This document shows, piece by piece, positions 10,422 to 23,700 of a stretch of DNA of 64,000 nucleotides. The position numbers and the translations under genes are program-made. Under the pieces are notes generated by a model. The model was given only the letters and a program-made list of their open reading frames with translations, was not told the DNA's origin and searched no databases. This DNA is from Aphidius gifuensis (Eukaryota; Arthropoda; Insecta; Hymenoptera; Braconidae): assembly GCF_014905175.1 (NCBI RefSeq), contig NC_057788.1:30660154-30724153 (forward strand), given 5' to 3'. Numbering within the stretch: position 1 is the first letter of the stretch; each line of letters begins with the position of its first letter.

Positions 10422-13400
10422 TATTATTTTTCATTTTATATTATTTTATGGTAATTTAATTTATCAAATTAATTGAAATAAATATTTATAATATTTATTT
10501 TTTTATTTGATAAATAATTTAATTTCATTTTTAATTTTCCAATTTTTTTTCCAATAAAATTAAATCAATTTGTTGCTTTTAAATAATCTGTCATTTGCAT
10601 TAGAAATTTTTTTTTTATCTTTTTATTATTAAATAGAAAAATATTGTTTAAAAAGTTCTAGATTTTTATTTTTTTTTAATTCAATGACTGGACACTTTTG
10701 TTGAAACAACCCTCTGCAAACTAGACACTTGGGAATTTCTCGCTAAAAACCTCGTGATTAATGATATTTTCAAATAAAAAAAAAAAAAAAAACAATTTCA
10801 CCCTCTTTGAGGTATTTCACTGCTTCAAGAATATTCCATAATTTATTTTGAATTAATATTCACTTTAAAAAAAAAACCACATCCCGACAAAATATTGTTT
10901 TTTTTTTTTATTAAAAAAATAAATATATATTTTTGTATATTCGTCTCGAAAATATTTAAAATATATTACTAAAATAAATAATTATAAAAAATGAATATCC
11001 GCGTTAAACTAGTTAAACAAATTTTAGAAAAAAAAAAAAAAGAGTGATAAAGACAGTAAATCGAAGCAAGGGGTAATATTTCAAAGTAAAAAATACCGCT
11101 TGTTGGTCCATGTGACATAAAACAGATCCAAGTTTAACGAAGAATGTCAGAGTTATAAGTAATTTTGAAAAACATGCGACAACATCTCATTTGTCACGTA
11201 AGCAAAACTAACTTAATGAGTGACAAGTAGAAATACCAATGAAGATACAAAAATTTTTTCCCCTTTATTTCTCTTCCCAAAAAAAAAAAATATATATTAT
11301 TTATTTAACTTCCTAGATTATGTTGCTCAAAGAGATTCATTTCAAAAGTAAATAAATTTATGATTAACAATTGCCCGAACAAGATAAACGATATATATTA
11401 CAACAAAAAAAAAGAATTTGTCATAATTTTAATTTACAAATCAACGATAAATAAAAAAAAAAAAAAAAAGGGATAAAGGTCCATTGGGACTGGGGTGTTT
11501 GCTCATCGCAAACGGTGTTAATTAAAATCCCAACTAGAAACTGGTAATCAAGCGTATGCCCAGTGGCAAGGATGATGGTCAATGGACAAATCATAAATAT
11601 ATATACACAAGAATTTTATATAAAACTCACTAATATTCTACCAACCCTTTCAATTCTATATATTTCTCAATCATAAAGTAACTCATATATTGCCCCGCAG
11701 CCCCTGTCAATATTTATATAAATAAATAAAAATAAATAACACAGACTTTGTAATAAACTAAATCATAAATTAAATAAATATAATATTTTTTTTTTCTTCT
11801 ATTTACCTTTGCCACGTGCTTTTTAAATTTTCAATTTGTTTCGTTATCATGGTGGCCGTTGATTCGTACCGGATGGTCTCTCTCATAATTCATTTTTTTT
11901 TTTTTTTTTTATTTTCATGTATACACCAACTCTCTGGATCACTCAAGATGAAACGTCAGCAATTTTTTTTTTTTCATCTTGAACATTATCACAGCCCCCC
12001 ACACACATATCTGTAAAAATAAAAAAAGATTATTTTTTTTTATTCTTGTAAAACATACACAGATGTCGATGAGATGAAATGTAAAAAAAAAAAAAAATTA
12101 AAATAAAATTTAGTCGCGCACGCGTTTGCCAGATTTCTAATAATAAATCTTTTGGAGCTTTTAAGATTCTTGTGACGATAAGTCTCGCGGCGTCATGGTG
12201 ACCGGGTGGCATCATCATTCAAAATGTACATTTGTATGTTTGTCATATTTGAGTCAAATAGTTGACAAACATGCGGACATCAATTTAGTCACACTGATGG
12301 AAAAATATATTTAAAAAAAAAAGAAATAAATTTGTATTTTTATTTTGCTTTTTTAAATGATGGATATGATGTTTTTTTGGTAGGACAAAAATGACAAAAA
12401 TCACTATGTGACTTTGTTTATACAACATGTTATTCATCGTGTCTTTAAAAATCTTTAAATAGAATTATTATTTCGGCAATATAAACATACGCAAAATATT
12501 GTAATAGTGTATTTCTTACACTTGTTAAATTTACAGTTTTTTTTATTTTAATATGTACACACAAAGAAAGATGTTAATAATTTATAACTATTTAATGGAG
12601 GCTGTTAAATTTTTCAAGTAAATTTTGTCAACGACTTTGTCAAAAGCATGGTGTCAACAAAGTCCATTTGCTAGCAGATGGAAATATATGTCTGGCACTT
12701 CATTTATTTATTTATTTTAAAATATTTATGACAAAAAAATCTAGACATGTTTAAAATTTTTTAAAAGCAGCATGATTATTTTAAAAGTAAAAATTTAATT
12801 ATTTCAGTCTATTTAAATTAATTTTACAAGTTTAATAATTGTTAATTTTTCGTTAAGAAGATTGACTTATTCTACTTGAATTAAGCTCTGACAAGTATTT
12901 GTAATAAAATTAGAAAGCTTTTCATTAAATTAACGTCAAATTATGATGAAAATAATAAAATATATTAATGTGTTTAACATTTTAATTAAAAAACAAAAAT
13001 GTAAATAATTATTTCAAGTATCGATTCAATCAGATCTAAAAGCATGAGAATAAAAAATTGTCATTTGTCATGGTAAAATTAATGACAAGAAATAATATGT
13101 GGGTGTAAAAGTATTACACTGTCATAACGAGAAAAAGATTTGGCAAGTCACTCTTTGCCATCAGGCGATATATGACTGATGAGTTATTTCAAATAAAAAT
13201 AAAAAAAAAAATAAAATAAATCTTGAAAGATTGAGATTTTGTATTTTATTATATTCATGATAATCGCATGTATTTGTGGTTCAAGTGTACAGTAATATGG
13301 ATTTACATAACGACCAACATCGTCCACTATTGAATGATGTAATTTTATATATAAAAAAGAGGCGGAAGAGGAGGATCAAAGCGGTACGATGAAAATTACC

Positions 13401-16224
13401 TGGACGTGCGACACGATAGTTGTGGTAGCCAATTTGTGTACAACTTGCTGTCGATATAAAAATTTTTTTTTTCATCTTATTTCATGAACAATTGATATCT
13501 CTTTTTCCATTTACTGTTCTTTTTTTTTTTTAACTCATGAGCAAGGAAATTTTACCAATTCAATTTAAGACAGAGGAAAAAAGAAAAAAGACAAAATATT
13601 ATTCCATCTGGTAAAATTCACACGTGTTAATTACTTGGTTGTAGATACTGTCCCTCTTGTTACACTAACCCCCTGACAAAACCCCATGATGGTGATCATC
13701 ATCATCATCACTTCGTGCCAACCGATAATAGCATTTTATTTTATTTTTTTTTTCCTACCCCTGAATGTCTCTTTCTCTCGTCTAACGATGAAACAAAAAA
13801 AAAAAAAAAAATACAATTAGAGACACGATAGAAAAAAAATAAATAAAATTGTAATGAACCAAATGGTATCACTTGAATGTCGATCTATAGGGTTTGTACG
13901 TGTTTGTTGAAATCGCGAGATGAGCGAGGTCTGTGGTTGACGTCGATTAATCACTTGTGTGTTTCCGTATTCTGTGGCGAACGACGCGACGCTGACTTTG
14001 CATCATCAACAACATCAACAACCATTTCTAATACCCATTATATTAACGTATAATTGAAAGATATCCAACTGGAATGTAATGTGTTTGTGATTTTATTTAT
14101 TTTTACCCAGCTTGTTTTAAAAAAAAAAAAACTTTATTATTGTTATTCGTTTTTTTTTTTCATTTTTTTGTGGTGTCACCTTCAATGTGGTCGTGTGTTC
14201 AATGATCTCAACATGACTTGCAAACATTTTTTGTATTAATGCTTGATCAAATTTTTTATTTTTTATAAATAATGTATTTTTTTTTTTGTAAATTTTTTTA
14301 ATAATTTACAAATATATAATTCAATGTAAAATAGATATTTTAATATTTTTTTTGAATTTATAATTAACAGTATTGTAATTTTTTTAAATTAATTTTTTTT
14401 TGATATAATTATTTTTCTTTTTAACTTGTTTATAAAGTTAAAAAAAAAAAAATGTAAAATTAACACTCAAAAAATCAGCTATCACAAGATTAAAGTCAAG
14501 CATATGATCATCAAACATTAACATGTATATACACGAAAAACACATTCCACATTGATTTACTTTTAAAAATGACTATGTATATAAACGTTGATGTATTTAA
14601 GGGAGCCACTAAAGTACTATCTATTTTTGTACCAAAAAATTTCCAAAAGTTTATCCAAAAAAAGAGTAAAAAAAATAAAACGAGAGACAAAAAAAATAAA
14701 TAAATAAATGATTAAGGCATTAAAAGAAAGAAGAAAAAATATTAGACAAATAGATAAACAATGTAAAATACCTAGATGACTTTCAAATCAAGATAAATGA
14801 TGCATAAAAAAAATCTTAATAATAGTATCCAATTTCCGTGATGGAAAATCATCAAATAATCTTTTAATCCAAAAGTCATTTCATATGATATTTAATTTTT
14901 ATTATGATTATTTTGTGTGTGGCATTAATGTTTATATCGTTAATCGCAAAAATGATTTTACATGGTATATATACAGTGAGTATATTTTAGATAGATTTGC
15001 TGTTTACGACAAGGAGTTATGATATCGGTACCGATCACAATTGCCAAGTGAAGAAACGCGGTGGCGTGAGTAATATAGAACTACATAGTGATCTTTTACA
15101 GCAGCTCAAAGGAAAACGAACAAGAGGTCATCATGAAAAATGAAATAAGAAAATATAAAATTATAAAAATATTAAGATGATGATGATGATGCTGAAGAAG
15201 AAGCTGAATGTAGAAGCAGATGATGAAAAATAACATATATAGAACCTGAAGAAGGCAAACAAAATGAAAAAAAAAAATAAAAAAAATGAAAAGAGAAAGA
15301 GAAAATAATATGAACAGTGAAGGTAACAACGATGAGGTAAAGTAAAATCAAAAAAAAAAAGAAAATAAGATAGAAGGAATGATCCAGTGTATGAGTCGAG
15401 AAGATTGTATCGATGCTCTCTCGTGGCAAAAGCCCCGATGGAAAAGTGGCAAGTGTAAGAGAGAAAAATCTCGAGTGAGATAGTAAAGAGGTAAAAAAAA
15501 TAAAATAAAATAAATAAATAAATATAAGAAGAGGTTGGGGTCAAGGCGAGGCGATCCCGGAGTAGTCAATGTACCAAGTCGTAAATAAAGACTGGGATGC
15601 TACCAGTGCCAATTCACTGGTTCGGTTGCACGTTTCCGGTCGTCTTAGCCACTGGTTTGCCATTTTATTCTTGGTATATATATATATTCTTGGACCCTCT
15701 TTTTTCCTTCCTTCCTCCTCATCTTTCTATCTCTCTTTCACAACCATTATCATGAAAGTACTTTCGTAATTTTTTCTTTTTTTCTCTCCCTTGATATAAA
15801 ATAAAAAAATATATTGATAATCCCAGTAGTCGCAATTTTCCATTACAGATGATCATTTTGAAATTATTAATATAAAAAAAATATAAATTGATATAAATAA
15901 TAAAAAATGATTTACTAAATTTATCATCAATTTCATGTATTTCAAAGAATTTTTAAGCTACTGTATTTCAAATTTAAATTAAAAAATATTAATTTGAAAA
16001 ACAAAATTTTTATGTTAACACCTGGATGTTATTATGTATCACAATGTAATTTGTGATAAGGGATAATTTAAAAACAAAGAGAAAAAAAAAATATATATTT
16101 TCAAGTCAATAAATGTATAGAGAAAGCCAATGAATTGTTGATGAACATAGCAGCTGTTTTTTTAAAAATTTAAGGTTTGTATATATACAGAGCAAGATTG
16201 CCACCTTTTCCTGTCGTACAATTC

Positions 16225-16263
16225 TGGATAATCAAAAGCGTAACCTCCCGACTTGATTATCCA
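16225..16263. repeat. 11-bp perfect inverted repeat, 17-base loop
   Basis: TGGATAATCAA (16225-16235) is mirrored by TTGATTATCCA (16253-16263) around a 17-base, GC-richer spacer. It lies about 0.8 kb beyond the 3' end of the mitochondrial-type gene. The arms contain GATAA/TTATC and GATTA cores, so it could be a paired GATA or homeodomain site, an RNA hairpin, or the end of a decayed transposon. Confidence 0.65.
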
Positions 16264-16985
16264 ACGGTTATTATCCCTTCTACGCAAAATATATATTTAA
16301 TAATAAAAAAGAGGCAAGAAAACCGCCCAATTCGACCCCCATTCGACATAGCTTGACCATGAAACCATTGAGGTTCATGATGATGATACGATAGCTGGAC
16401 TACACTAGAGTGATTATTAAGTTTGCCTTTCTGTGGTATTAGTGATACTCTACATGTACCACTCGACACGATTTCGATACTGTATACGATTTGAATGATT
16501 GGTGCTGTTGATGCATATATGCGGCTTTTACCAACTATCAAATAACAGACCCTACTATCAATTCTACTGGTATTATAGGTAGACATATTTATACGTCAAG
16601 AGATAATACAAGCATCTGGTTAATATATATATTTTTTTATTTACTTTTTTTTTTTTTTATTTACCATCAAATGAAGCAAAATAATTTTGACTGTTTTTTG
16701 GAAATAACGATTAACTCAAAAGTCCACTTGGATATATAATCGTTTGTTTTATACTTTTTTTATTTTCTTCAAGCTACCGTCATTGAGACACAATTTTTTT
16801 GTCTGTCTTCCCTATTATTTTCATGATCAACCACTTGTTTATAACCCACGGCATTCTTACTATAATTATTAAATACACTTCTCTAGAAATATACTGATTT
16901 TTTATCAACTTAACACGCAAACTAATTTGTCGCACGCATACTTTAAATACAACATAGAAAATTAAATAATATTATTTTATATGAA

Positions 16986-16991
16986 TTTATT
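16986..16991 (-). terminator. Poly(A) signal after terminal exon
   Basis: AATAAA on the minus strand lies about 40 bases beyond the TAG at 17033-17031. It supports 17143-17031 as the real last exon of the mitochondrial-type gene. Confidence 0.4.
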
Positions 16992-17030
16992 TATTTTTTT
17001 TTTGGTTTTTTTAATTATAATTTTAACACA

Positions 17031-19119
17031 CTATGGCAATTTTTTATAATTATTAAATTGACGAAAATCTTTTGAATCTTGTGGACGAATGTATTGGTAA
17101 TTTTTTAACTCATAAATACGTGATATTTCCATTGGATCCAAAGCTAAATAAAATAATGATAATTATTAATTTTATGTAAAAGAAAAACATCAATTTTTTA
17201 ATGATTAATTTAATATTAACTTCGTGTTTTTTTTGTTGATGCTATTTGTAAATTTTGAGTTTCAATTTTCTTGGTTTTGAAGAATTTTAAAGTTATTATT
17301 TGCCAGATTAAATCCATCAAGCCTAAAATATGATAGAAAATTAATTGTGATGTATGATTTTGTTTATAAAAAAATGAAATGTATGTAGATAATTGACTCA
17401 CCATATTTTGGATTTGAAGTGACACTTTGTTTGGATAATTCAACATCTGGATGTATTGTTTTTTCATGGCTGGATGATTGTGTAACATCAGTTATCAATA
17501 CCCTCTTTGATTTATCACTTGTTGATGATTTTGTCTTTTTTAAATCATCAATTGATTTAATATTATCACATTTATCCTCAATCTTATTGTTTGCACCATC
17601 ACCTGGACAAATAAATCATCATCCATGTAAATTTTATGAAAATATAATTAAAAAATTTTATTATTCAGTTGGCTGCCGATTTAGAGGATCACTTCCATGT
17701 GGTAATTTCCATTTTTCATAATTATCACGATTAAATGGATATGGATCACCTGGTGCATGTACAAAATCATCATCATCATTCTTTTTAATTTCTTCATTTA
17801 TATTTTCATCTTCTGGTTTTTTATCACTATCAAATTTGACAAGACCATTTGATGGACTTGATGATGATTCAATTTGATAATTACCAAATAATCTATCAAT
17901 TGGTTTTTCAGTAATATCAAATATTTGTACTGGTAAATTACAAATTTCATTTGAGTTATTATTTTTAATACTTGTAGCTAAAAACCATGAACTTATTGTG
18001 TGAAATTTTCTTGTACTTATATCATGTACAAGTATATTTTTCATATTAATAACAAATGGATTTTGATTATTAATAATATTATTTGAATTATAATTTTTTT
18101 TATCATGTTTTATGTCAAATGTTTTAACAACAGGATCATCATAAATTTTTGTTGGTGGTTCTGGTGGTATTGAAAATATTTGTGGTGCATTATCTTGAAT
18201 TAATTTATTTTTTTTTGATTCTATAATTTCTTCATTGTGTATTATTGTTTTTTTAACAACATCTTTCCATGCTGATAATTCATCATCTGTTAATAAATCC
18301 TTGGTTGTGTAATAATCAAGTTCTGGATTTATTGAATTTTCATTGGTCAATAGTAATGTTGATGATGGTATTTCAAGTTTTTTTGAAGCATTATTAATTT
18401 GTTCCTTGTTAATATTTTTCAATGGTTTTTCATCCTCGTCTTCTTCTTCAATTTCAATATCACTACTTGGAGTTAGTACTGATGAGATGTTCATTGAGTC
18501 AATAATTGGAGGTGGTCTATCACTTTTTGATAAAACTTTATTATCATTTTTAAGGAAATCATTTAGTATTGATTTATTATCTATTGAATTTTTATTTTTT
18601 ATAGCTTCATGTAAATTTGTTTTTAATATTGTTACTCCCCATTTACGTTTTAGAACAAAATTTTGTACATGATCATCTGTTATCATTGGTTTTATCAAAT
18701 CATTTGATAATTTAACACCCCATTCATTTTTATATCCATTTGATTTTTCTAAATAATTCCAAATATTATTATTAATTAATTTATTATTATTATCATCAAC
18801 TTTTTGGATTGAATTTCTATCTTTTTTTATATTTGTTTGTGATTTATTTGGCTCATGTATTGGTGCACTTGGATCTTTTGATGGAAATTTCATTTCTAAA
18901 ATAAATATCAGACAAAAAAAAAAAAGAAAAAAACTAATTTGATGTGTTTTACATAAAATATTTCTTACCTTTTCCAAAGCCAAAAAAATTTCTTGTTAAT
19001 TTATGATTTTTAAAAACAGCAGCATCTTGTTCACATGTATTTTTAAAACTTGAAAAAATTAAATTTTTCATAACACTATTGTGTCCACGAATTAAATTAA
19101 ATCTCGAAAATAAACTCAT
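17031..19119 (-). CDS. Mitochondrial-type protein gene, alternative C-termini
   Basis: Exon 1 (19119-18969) encodes 50 residues beginning MSLFSRFNLIRGHNSVMKN: Arg/Lys/Ser-rich without acidic residues at the start, like a mitochondrial presequence. It ends in phase 1 at a GTAAGAAA donor. A 73-base intron leads to long exon 2 (18895-17661, own TGA), giving 461 residues with Asn-rich, Ser-rich and acidic stretches (IEIEEEDEDEK, about 197-207) and the C-terminus PHGSDPLNRQPTE. Exon 3 (17602-17402, 201 bases, phase 1 on both sides) and a terminal exon (17143-17031, stop TAG) also fit exon 1 directly, giving 154 residues ending in FNNYKKLP. A donor-like CAG/GTGATC inside exon 2 at 17750/17749 would make a 1146-base phase-symmetric cassette joining exon 3, giving 536 residues. 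Another acceptor at 17322 opens an alternative last exon ending at 17216. An optional large cassette behind a presequence recalls complex I NDUFV3, but the C-terminal match is weak. That there is a gene here is clear; its identity is a guess. Confidence 0.75.
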
Positions 19120-20005
19120 ATTTGTATACAATTATAATTTAGGTTAATTGAAAGACAAAAAAAAAAATTATTGTCAATAAAATGAATGCTTTTTTTGTTC
19201 AATTGTTTTGATGGATATAAAAATAAATTTTCAAAGTTAATTGTGCATTTGTGAAAAACAAAAAAATAATGAAAATAAAGAAGAAAAAAAAGATAACTTC
19301 AGTCATGTTAATCATTGGCAAAAGCAGGCAAAAGTTTAACCCTCAAGAGACCACAAGACCCTTGATGGCATAATGGACAATATCACCCTCACGACCTATT
19401 GATCTTGCCACACAATATAAAAGTGTCTCAAACGACAAGAAAATGTATAATTTTTATCTAAAAATAATAAATGCTATTGTATTAAACCCTGAACCAATGT
19501 GAACGATAAAATTGTTAAACTATATTTTTTTTCAATGCTTGTGTAAATGTAAAAAAGTAAATTTTGTGTATTTTCTTTAAAATTTGGTCGTGGTCATTCG
19601 TGCCACGTAGTCTGATAACCACTGATAAAAGTTTAAGGATATGTTATCGTATAAGGATTCGTTGAACATTAAAAAAAACACACGTGTTCTTAACGTTAGT
19701 AACTCGATGCAATTTTAAACGGGCTATTTCAGTCCCTTCCAAAGTTCCAATCGTTCAATGTGAAAATAAAAAAATAAAAATTATGGGCTTGGAGTGACAC
19801 ATGTCCCCAATGCTGATACGAAATCCCTTGGTTGCTTCTTGAATACAAATTCACGATGAAATTTTTTTTTTACCAATAAATACCTGTTAACAAAATTCTG
19901 GATTATTATTTATTTTTATTTTTATTACACCAACAACAATATGGAGTAAATTATCTTGATGATGTCATACCAAAAAAAAAATGAGTAATTTTGTTTTTTA
20001 TTTAC

Positions 20006-20200
20006 CTTGTTATTGTTGTGAAGAAGAAACAAGTTCACTGCATTGAAGATAAATCACTTGTCACTTGTCACTTTGATTAAAACAATTACTAAAAATGTCA
20101 ATTAATTGTCACTATATAATTTTTAATTAACACTATCACTGGCACTCGCGAACTGATACACATAACTGAGAGAGAGAGAAAATAAAAACAACACTGTAAT
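20006..20200 (-). promoter_or_regulatory. Putative 5' UTR exon and promoter, leftward gene
   Basis: On the minus strand a donor AAG/GTAAATAA ends an exon-like segment at 20006. Upstream, up to about 20300, the sequence changes to a promoter-like patch with GGCGGCCATTAC near 20203 (YY1/Pho-type core), a GA-repeat near 20170, CGCGCTAAA near 20218 and CCCGCCATTTCG on the plus strand near 20311. It probably feeds the mitochondrial-type gene whose ATG is at 19119, although I could not fix the matching acceptor. Confidence 0.4.
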
Positions 20201-20439
20201 GGCCGCCAATTTTTTGCGCGCTAAACTTGAATAAAATATAGGTCAAAATTAAGTTCAAAAATTCGCCACTTGACTCACGTAGTCATCCCCTCCATTCGCT
20301 TTGCTGGACCTCCCGCCATTTCGTGTTAATAAAATTAATAATAACAACATTAATAAAAAAATAATGCGCAATAAAATTTGTGGTGTCATTGTTGTTGTGT
20401 GTTTTTTATTTATTTTAATTATTAAACAATAAAGTGAGT

Positions 20440-20659
20440 ATGATTAAACAAGTCAGTGTCAACAATCAGCTGTCATTAAATCCAGTTTACAATAAAAGGT
20501 AAATTGAATTATTTATTTTCATTCAAAAACATTGAAAATTAATTAAATTATTTGCAGCTTCTCAGCATCAGGTCAGGTAATTTATTGGTGTTTTTATATG
20601 TTGATTTTATTTTTTAATTAATTATTTATTATTATTTTCAGAAAAGAAAAAATATTTAA
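20440..20659 (+). CDS. Possible spliced micropeptide gene (31 aa)
   Basis: ATG at 20440 follows an in-frame stop at 20416. Exon 1 (20440-20498) ends AAAAG/GTAAAT. A 19-base microexon (20558-20576) lies between TTTGCAG and CAG/GTAATT. The last exon begins after TTTTCAG at 20642 and stops at 20659. The phases match, giving 31 residues ending in SFSASGQKRKNI. AATAAA follows within about 10 bases of the stop. A second donor inside the microexon (after 20571) would give a longer 3' frame with a different C-terminus. The layout, a compact divergent gene with an immediate poly(A) signal, is orderly, but the peptide is unrecognised and may be only part of a non-coding transcript. Confidence 0.3.
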
Positions 20660-20739
20660 TATTGAATAAAAAGGTTTATTTATTTGACACTGATAAAATT
20701 GTGACAATTTTTTTTTTTATTGTCATGGTGTAACAAGTT

Positions 20740-23700
20740 GATAAAGATTGTCAATAAATTTGCTGGTCCCAAGTGTCAAATATCATTGCTCATGTTTCGT
20801 ATAAATTGTCAATGATAAAATTATCGTTGTTTTGTGTATATATATTGCAAAAACATGTGCCTACAATGTCTTTTCTTCGTGTCTTTCAATACTTAATTTT
20901 TATTTATTATTTTTTTATTTTTTTCTTTCACGTTTGTTATCATCTCACGTCACACATACACATTTTCCCCAGAGTCCTTTATCGCGGGCACACATATTTT
21001 GTCGAGAGCCACACGGGACAAAGTGAAATAGCTAAACACTAGGCTAGCAAAGAAAAAAAAATATATAAATAGATATATATACAAAAGACACACGTGGATA
21101 AGGTGCAGGTGTTCGTGTTCCTGGTGGTGCTTTGCTTGTTGTCTTTTATTTTGTTTTGTTTTTATCATTTGAGACATCGTTCCCGCGAGGCCAAAAAATA
21201 CGTGACACTCTATACCTTGGCCTGTTTTTTTTTTCACTCACGTTTACGTATTTTTCATGAAAAAAAAAAATAAATAAACAATATGCGGCAATTTTTTGAC
21301 GTGTCAAAATATGAGGTCGTAAGATTTACCAAATTATCTCATGACAGAAGCTATTTTTTCTGCCTAATTTATCAAATGTTTTCTTTATTATGATTTAATA
21401 ATAAATTATTTAAATGCTTGAGTAACGAAAACACATTTAATTTCATTATTAAATTCACATTATAGAAATAATAGTAGCAATTTTAATATTTAATTGATTG
21501 AAAAATTTCTAATCTATCGAGATAACAAGTTGATTAGTTAATTACGTAAATAATATTAAATTAAAAATAAATTATCATTTTTAAAAATTTCAATATTCAT
21601 TAATATTAAATATTCAAGTATTTTAATTATTATTAAATTAAATCAATAAAATAATAAAAATTTAATTAAATAGATTTCAAAGATTCTAATCTATAAAATT
21701 ATTAAAATCCATAAAAAGTCAATTAATTAATAAATAAAAAATATTAATTATGAAAAACATAATAAAAAAAAATTAATAAATAATTTAATTTATTAAATTT
21801 TTAATTTACAAAATGACATAATAATAATATTTAATTAAAAAAAAAAAAATATTCTAAATTATTATAATTCTAATTTTCAATTTTAAATAATATTCTTATT
21901 TAAAAAAAAATATTTTCTTTTTTTTTAAAAAATACTTATATATTAAATTTTAATTCAATTTAAAAAAATTTATTTTTTATTATCAACCCCTGGTCGATTG
22001 AATGCCCAGTTCTATCAGTCTCAAACTGAAAATCGGGGTTACACATCTTGTCGACCAATTTGGCAAGTGTCGTCGGTGCGCTAGGCTAATTTGTCAGTTG
22101 TCGAGTTACCATCCTCGAGGGAATTATTTTGCCTGTATAAACATAGGGACTAACTTAGCTTGTTTTAACATTTCATATATATATATGTAAAAGAAAGAGT
22201 ATGCCTCTTGTTTCTATACTATAATCAACTGGTGAATATCTGAATTGCTTACTAAAGCCATCGTGCCCACCAAGAGTATCTTGTTTCCCTCTTTCATACC
22301 ACCACACACAAGATTAACCCCCTTATTTTCTCCCTTTTTCAATCTCTCATTTATACAAGAGACAAGAGCCACATATGTACTACATTTATCTATGTATATA
22401 TTCAAACCCAACGATTGATAGTTTACTCCATTTAAATATATTTCAATTTACTTGTTCGTTGTTTTTTGTTTAAATTTGAAAAATTTATATTTTCTTAAAT
22501 AATATCATGAAAAATTTTATATTTAATTTGTTAATTTTATACTTTGAAGTTTAGTAGGTGTTCTGTTTACATTTAAAGTAGCTAAATTATTGTAAAAATG
22601 ACATGTCAAAATGAAATAAAAATAATAGAAAAAGGGCGAATGATAGAAAGGTACCATAGCTTGTATACAGTTGTGTTATATCCCGGATTTCATGGCTTTG
22701 TAGTCATTCATTTTAAAGTCGTGAGATGAAAATTTTGAAGGGAGAAATATTGTGAATAAAAAAAGATGAAAAAGCTTTACTTTAAAACTATGTACATTAT
22801 TTAAATAAACAAGAAATAAGAGAGAAAATTGAGAATGGGAAGATTGGTCTTTTCCTTATTCACAAGTCTTTCTTCTTCACCACCCCCAGCTTTTTTTTAT
22901 AAATTTTTATTTGATGCTTCAGTGACGAACAATTATTCCCCACCCTTTTTTAAAACAATGTGTGACAGATGAGAAATATATTTCTGTGTTTTACTGTCTT
23001 AGCTATTTTTTAATGAATTTTAAATTGGCTAAAATTCATAATACGTTGTAAAAATGTCGACAGTGTCTAGATGACATTGTAAAATTTCTTGTGAATATTA
23101 ATTTTTTTAATTTAAAATGAAACAAAAAGTCATTTATATTTATTACAAACAAATAACATTTTAAAATATAAAATATGTAAATTTATTTTTCATTAGCTAC
23201 AAATAATATTTTATCCATTTAATTAATATTATTTTTTCTATTTTTCTAGATGATACAGAAATGAATATGTGAAAATAGAACAACTATCATGTAACGAGGG
23301 GTTGTGGTTACAAGTTTGAAGTCAAGCTGGTAAATGTTACAGCAGTGATACACACCGGAAGAAAGCTTAATGCCTTTGGGCCATTGAAGGAACTTTGTTT
23401 ATACACAATTCGACTATAATACAATGCTACAATAACCATGCATCTCGTTTTCCCTGGTTAGTAAACCATTCATTTCAAATAAAAATAAAATAGAAATAAA
23501 AAATATTGGACATGCAACGAAACATATATAGCCATTAACAACTATATACACTAAAACTCAAACAAAACAATTCATTCTTTTTCCCCTAACTAGTTTAAAA
23601 AAAAAAAAAAAAGAACAAGCCAGTTTTAAAAATCTCTGTAGATAAATAATGCTCTTAAATATTCAAATGAATTTGTCAAGAGTTTAAATAAAGAGAAAAA

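Larger units (their letters stand above)
9770..16980. other. Gene-poor AT-rich intergenic region
   Basis: No supportable gene. Extremely A/T-rich blocks (10300-10680 and 14240-14460) alternate with mixed-sequence patches such as 10080-10260, 11490-11590, 13880-14010 and 15010-15100. Microsatellite-like GAT/GAA runs occur at 15176-15215. A 28-base perfect palindrome is at 10394 and an 11-base inverted repeat at 16225, each listed separately. The longest open frames here are translations of T-rich or A-rich tracts. Confidence 0.5.

Noticed and set aside
15161..15569. Several overlapping long minus-strand frames (up to 127 residues)
   Set aside because: They are translations of A-rich plus-strand sequence, i.e. 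Phe/Ser/Leu runs in three frames at once, with no splice sites, domains or consistent frame.
15843..15862. Match to part of the bantam miRNA (GATCATTTTGAAA)
   Set aside because: The seed position differs from bantam (the needed GAGATCA is absent) and no hairpin partner is visible.
16257..16586. 109-codon minus-strand frame
   Set aside because: No motif, no splice or start context, and the amino acid order looks random; it also overlaps the 11-bp inverted repeat.
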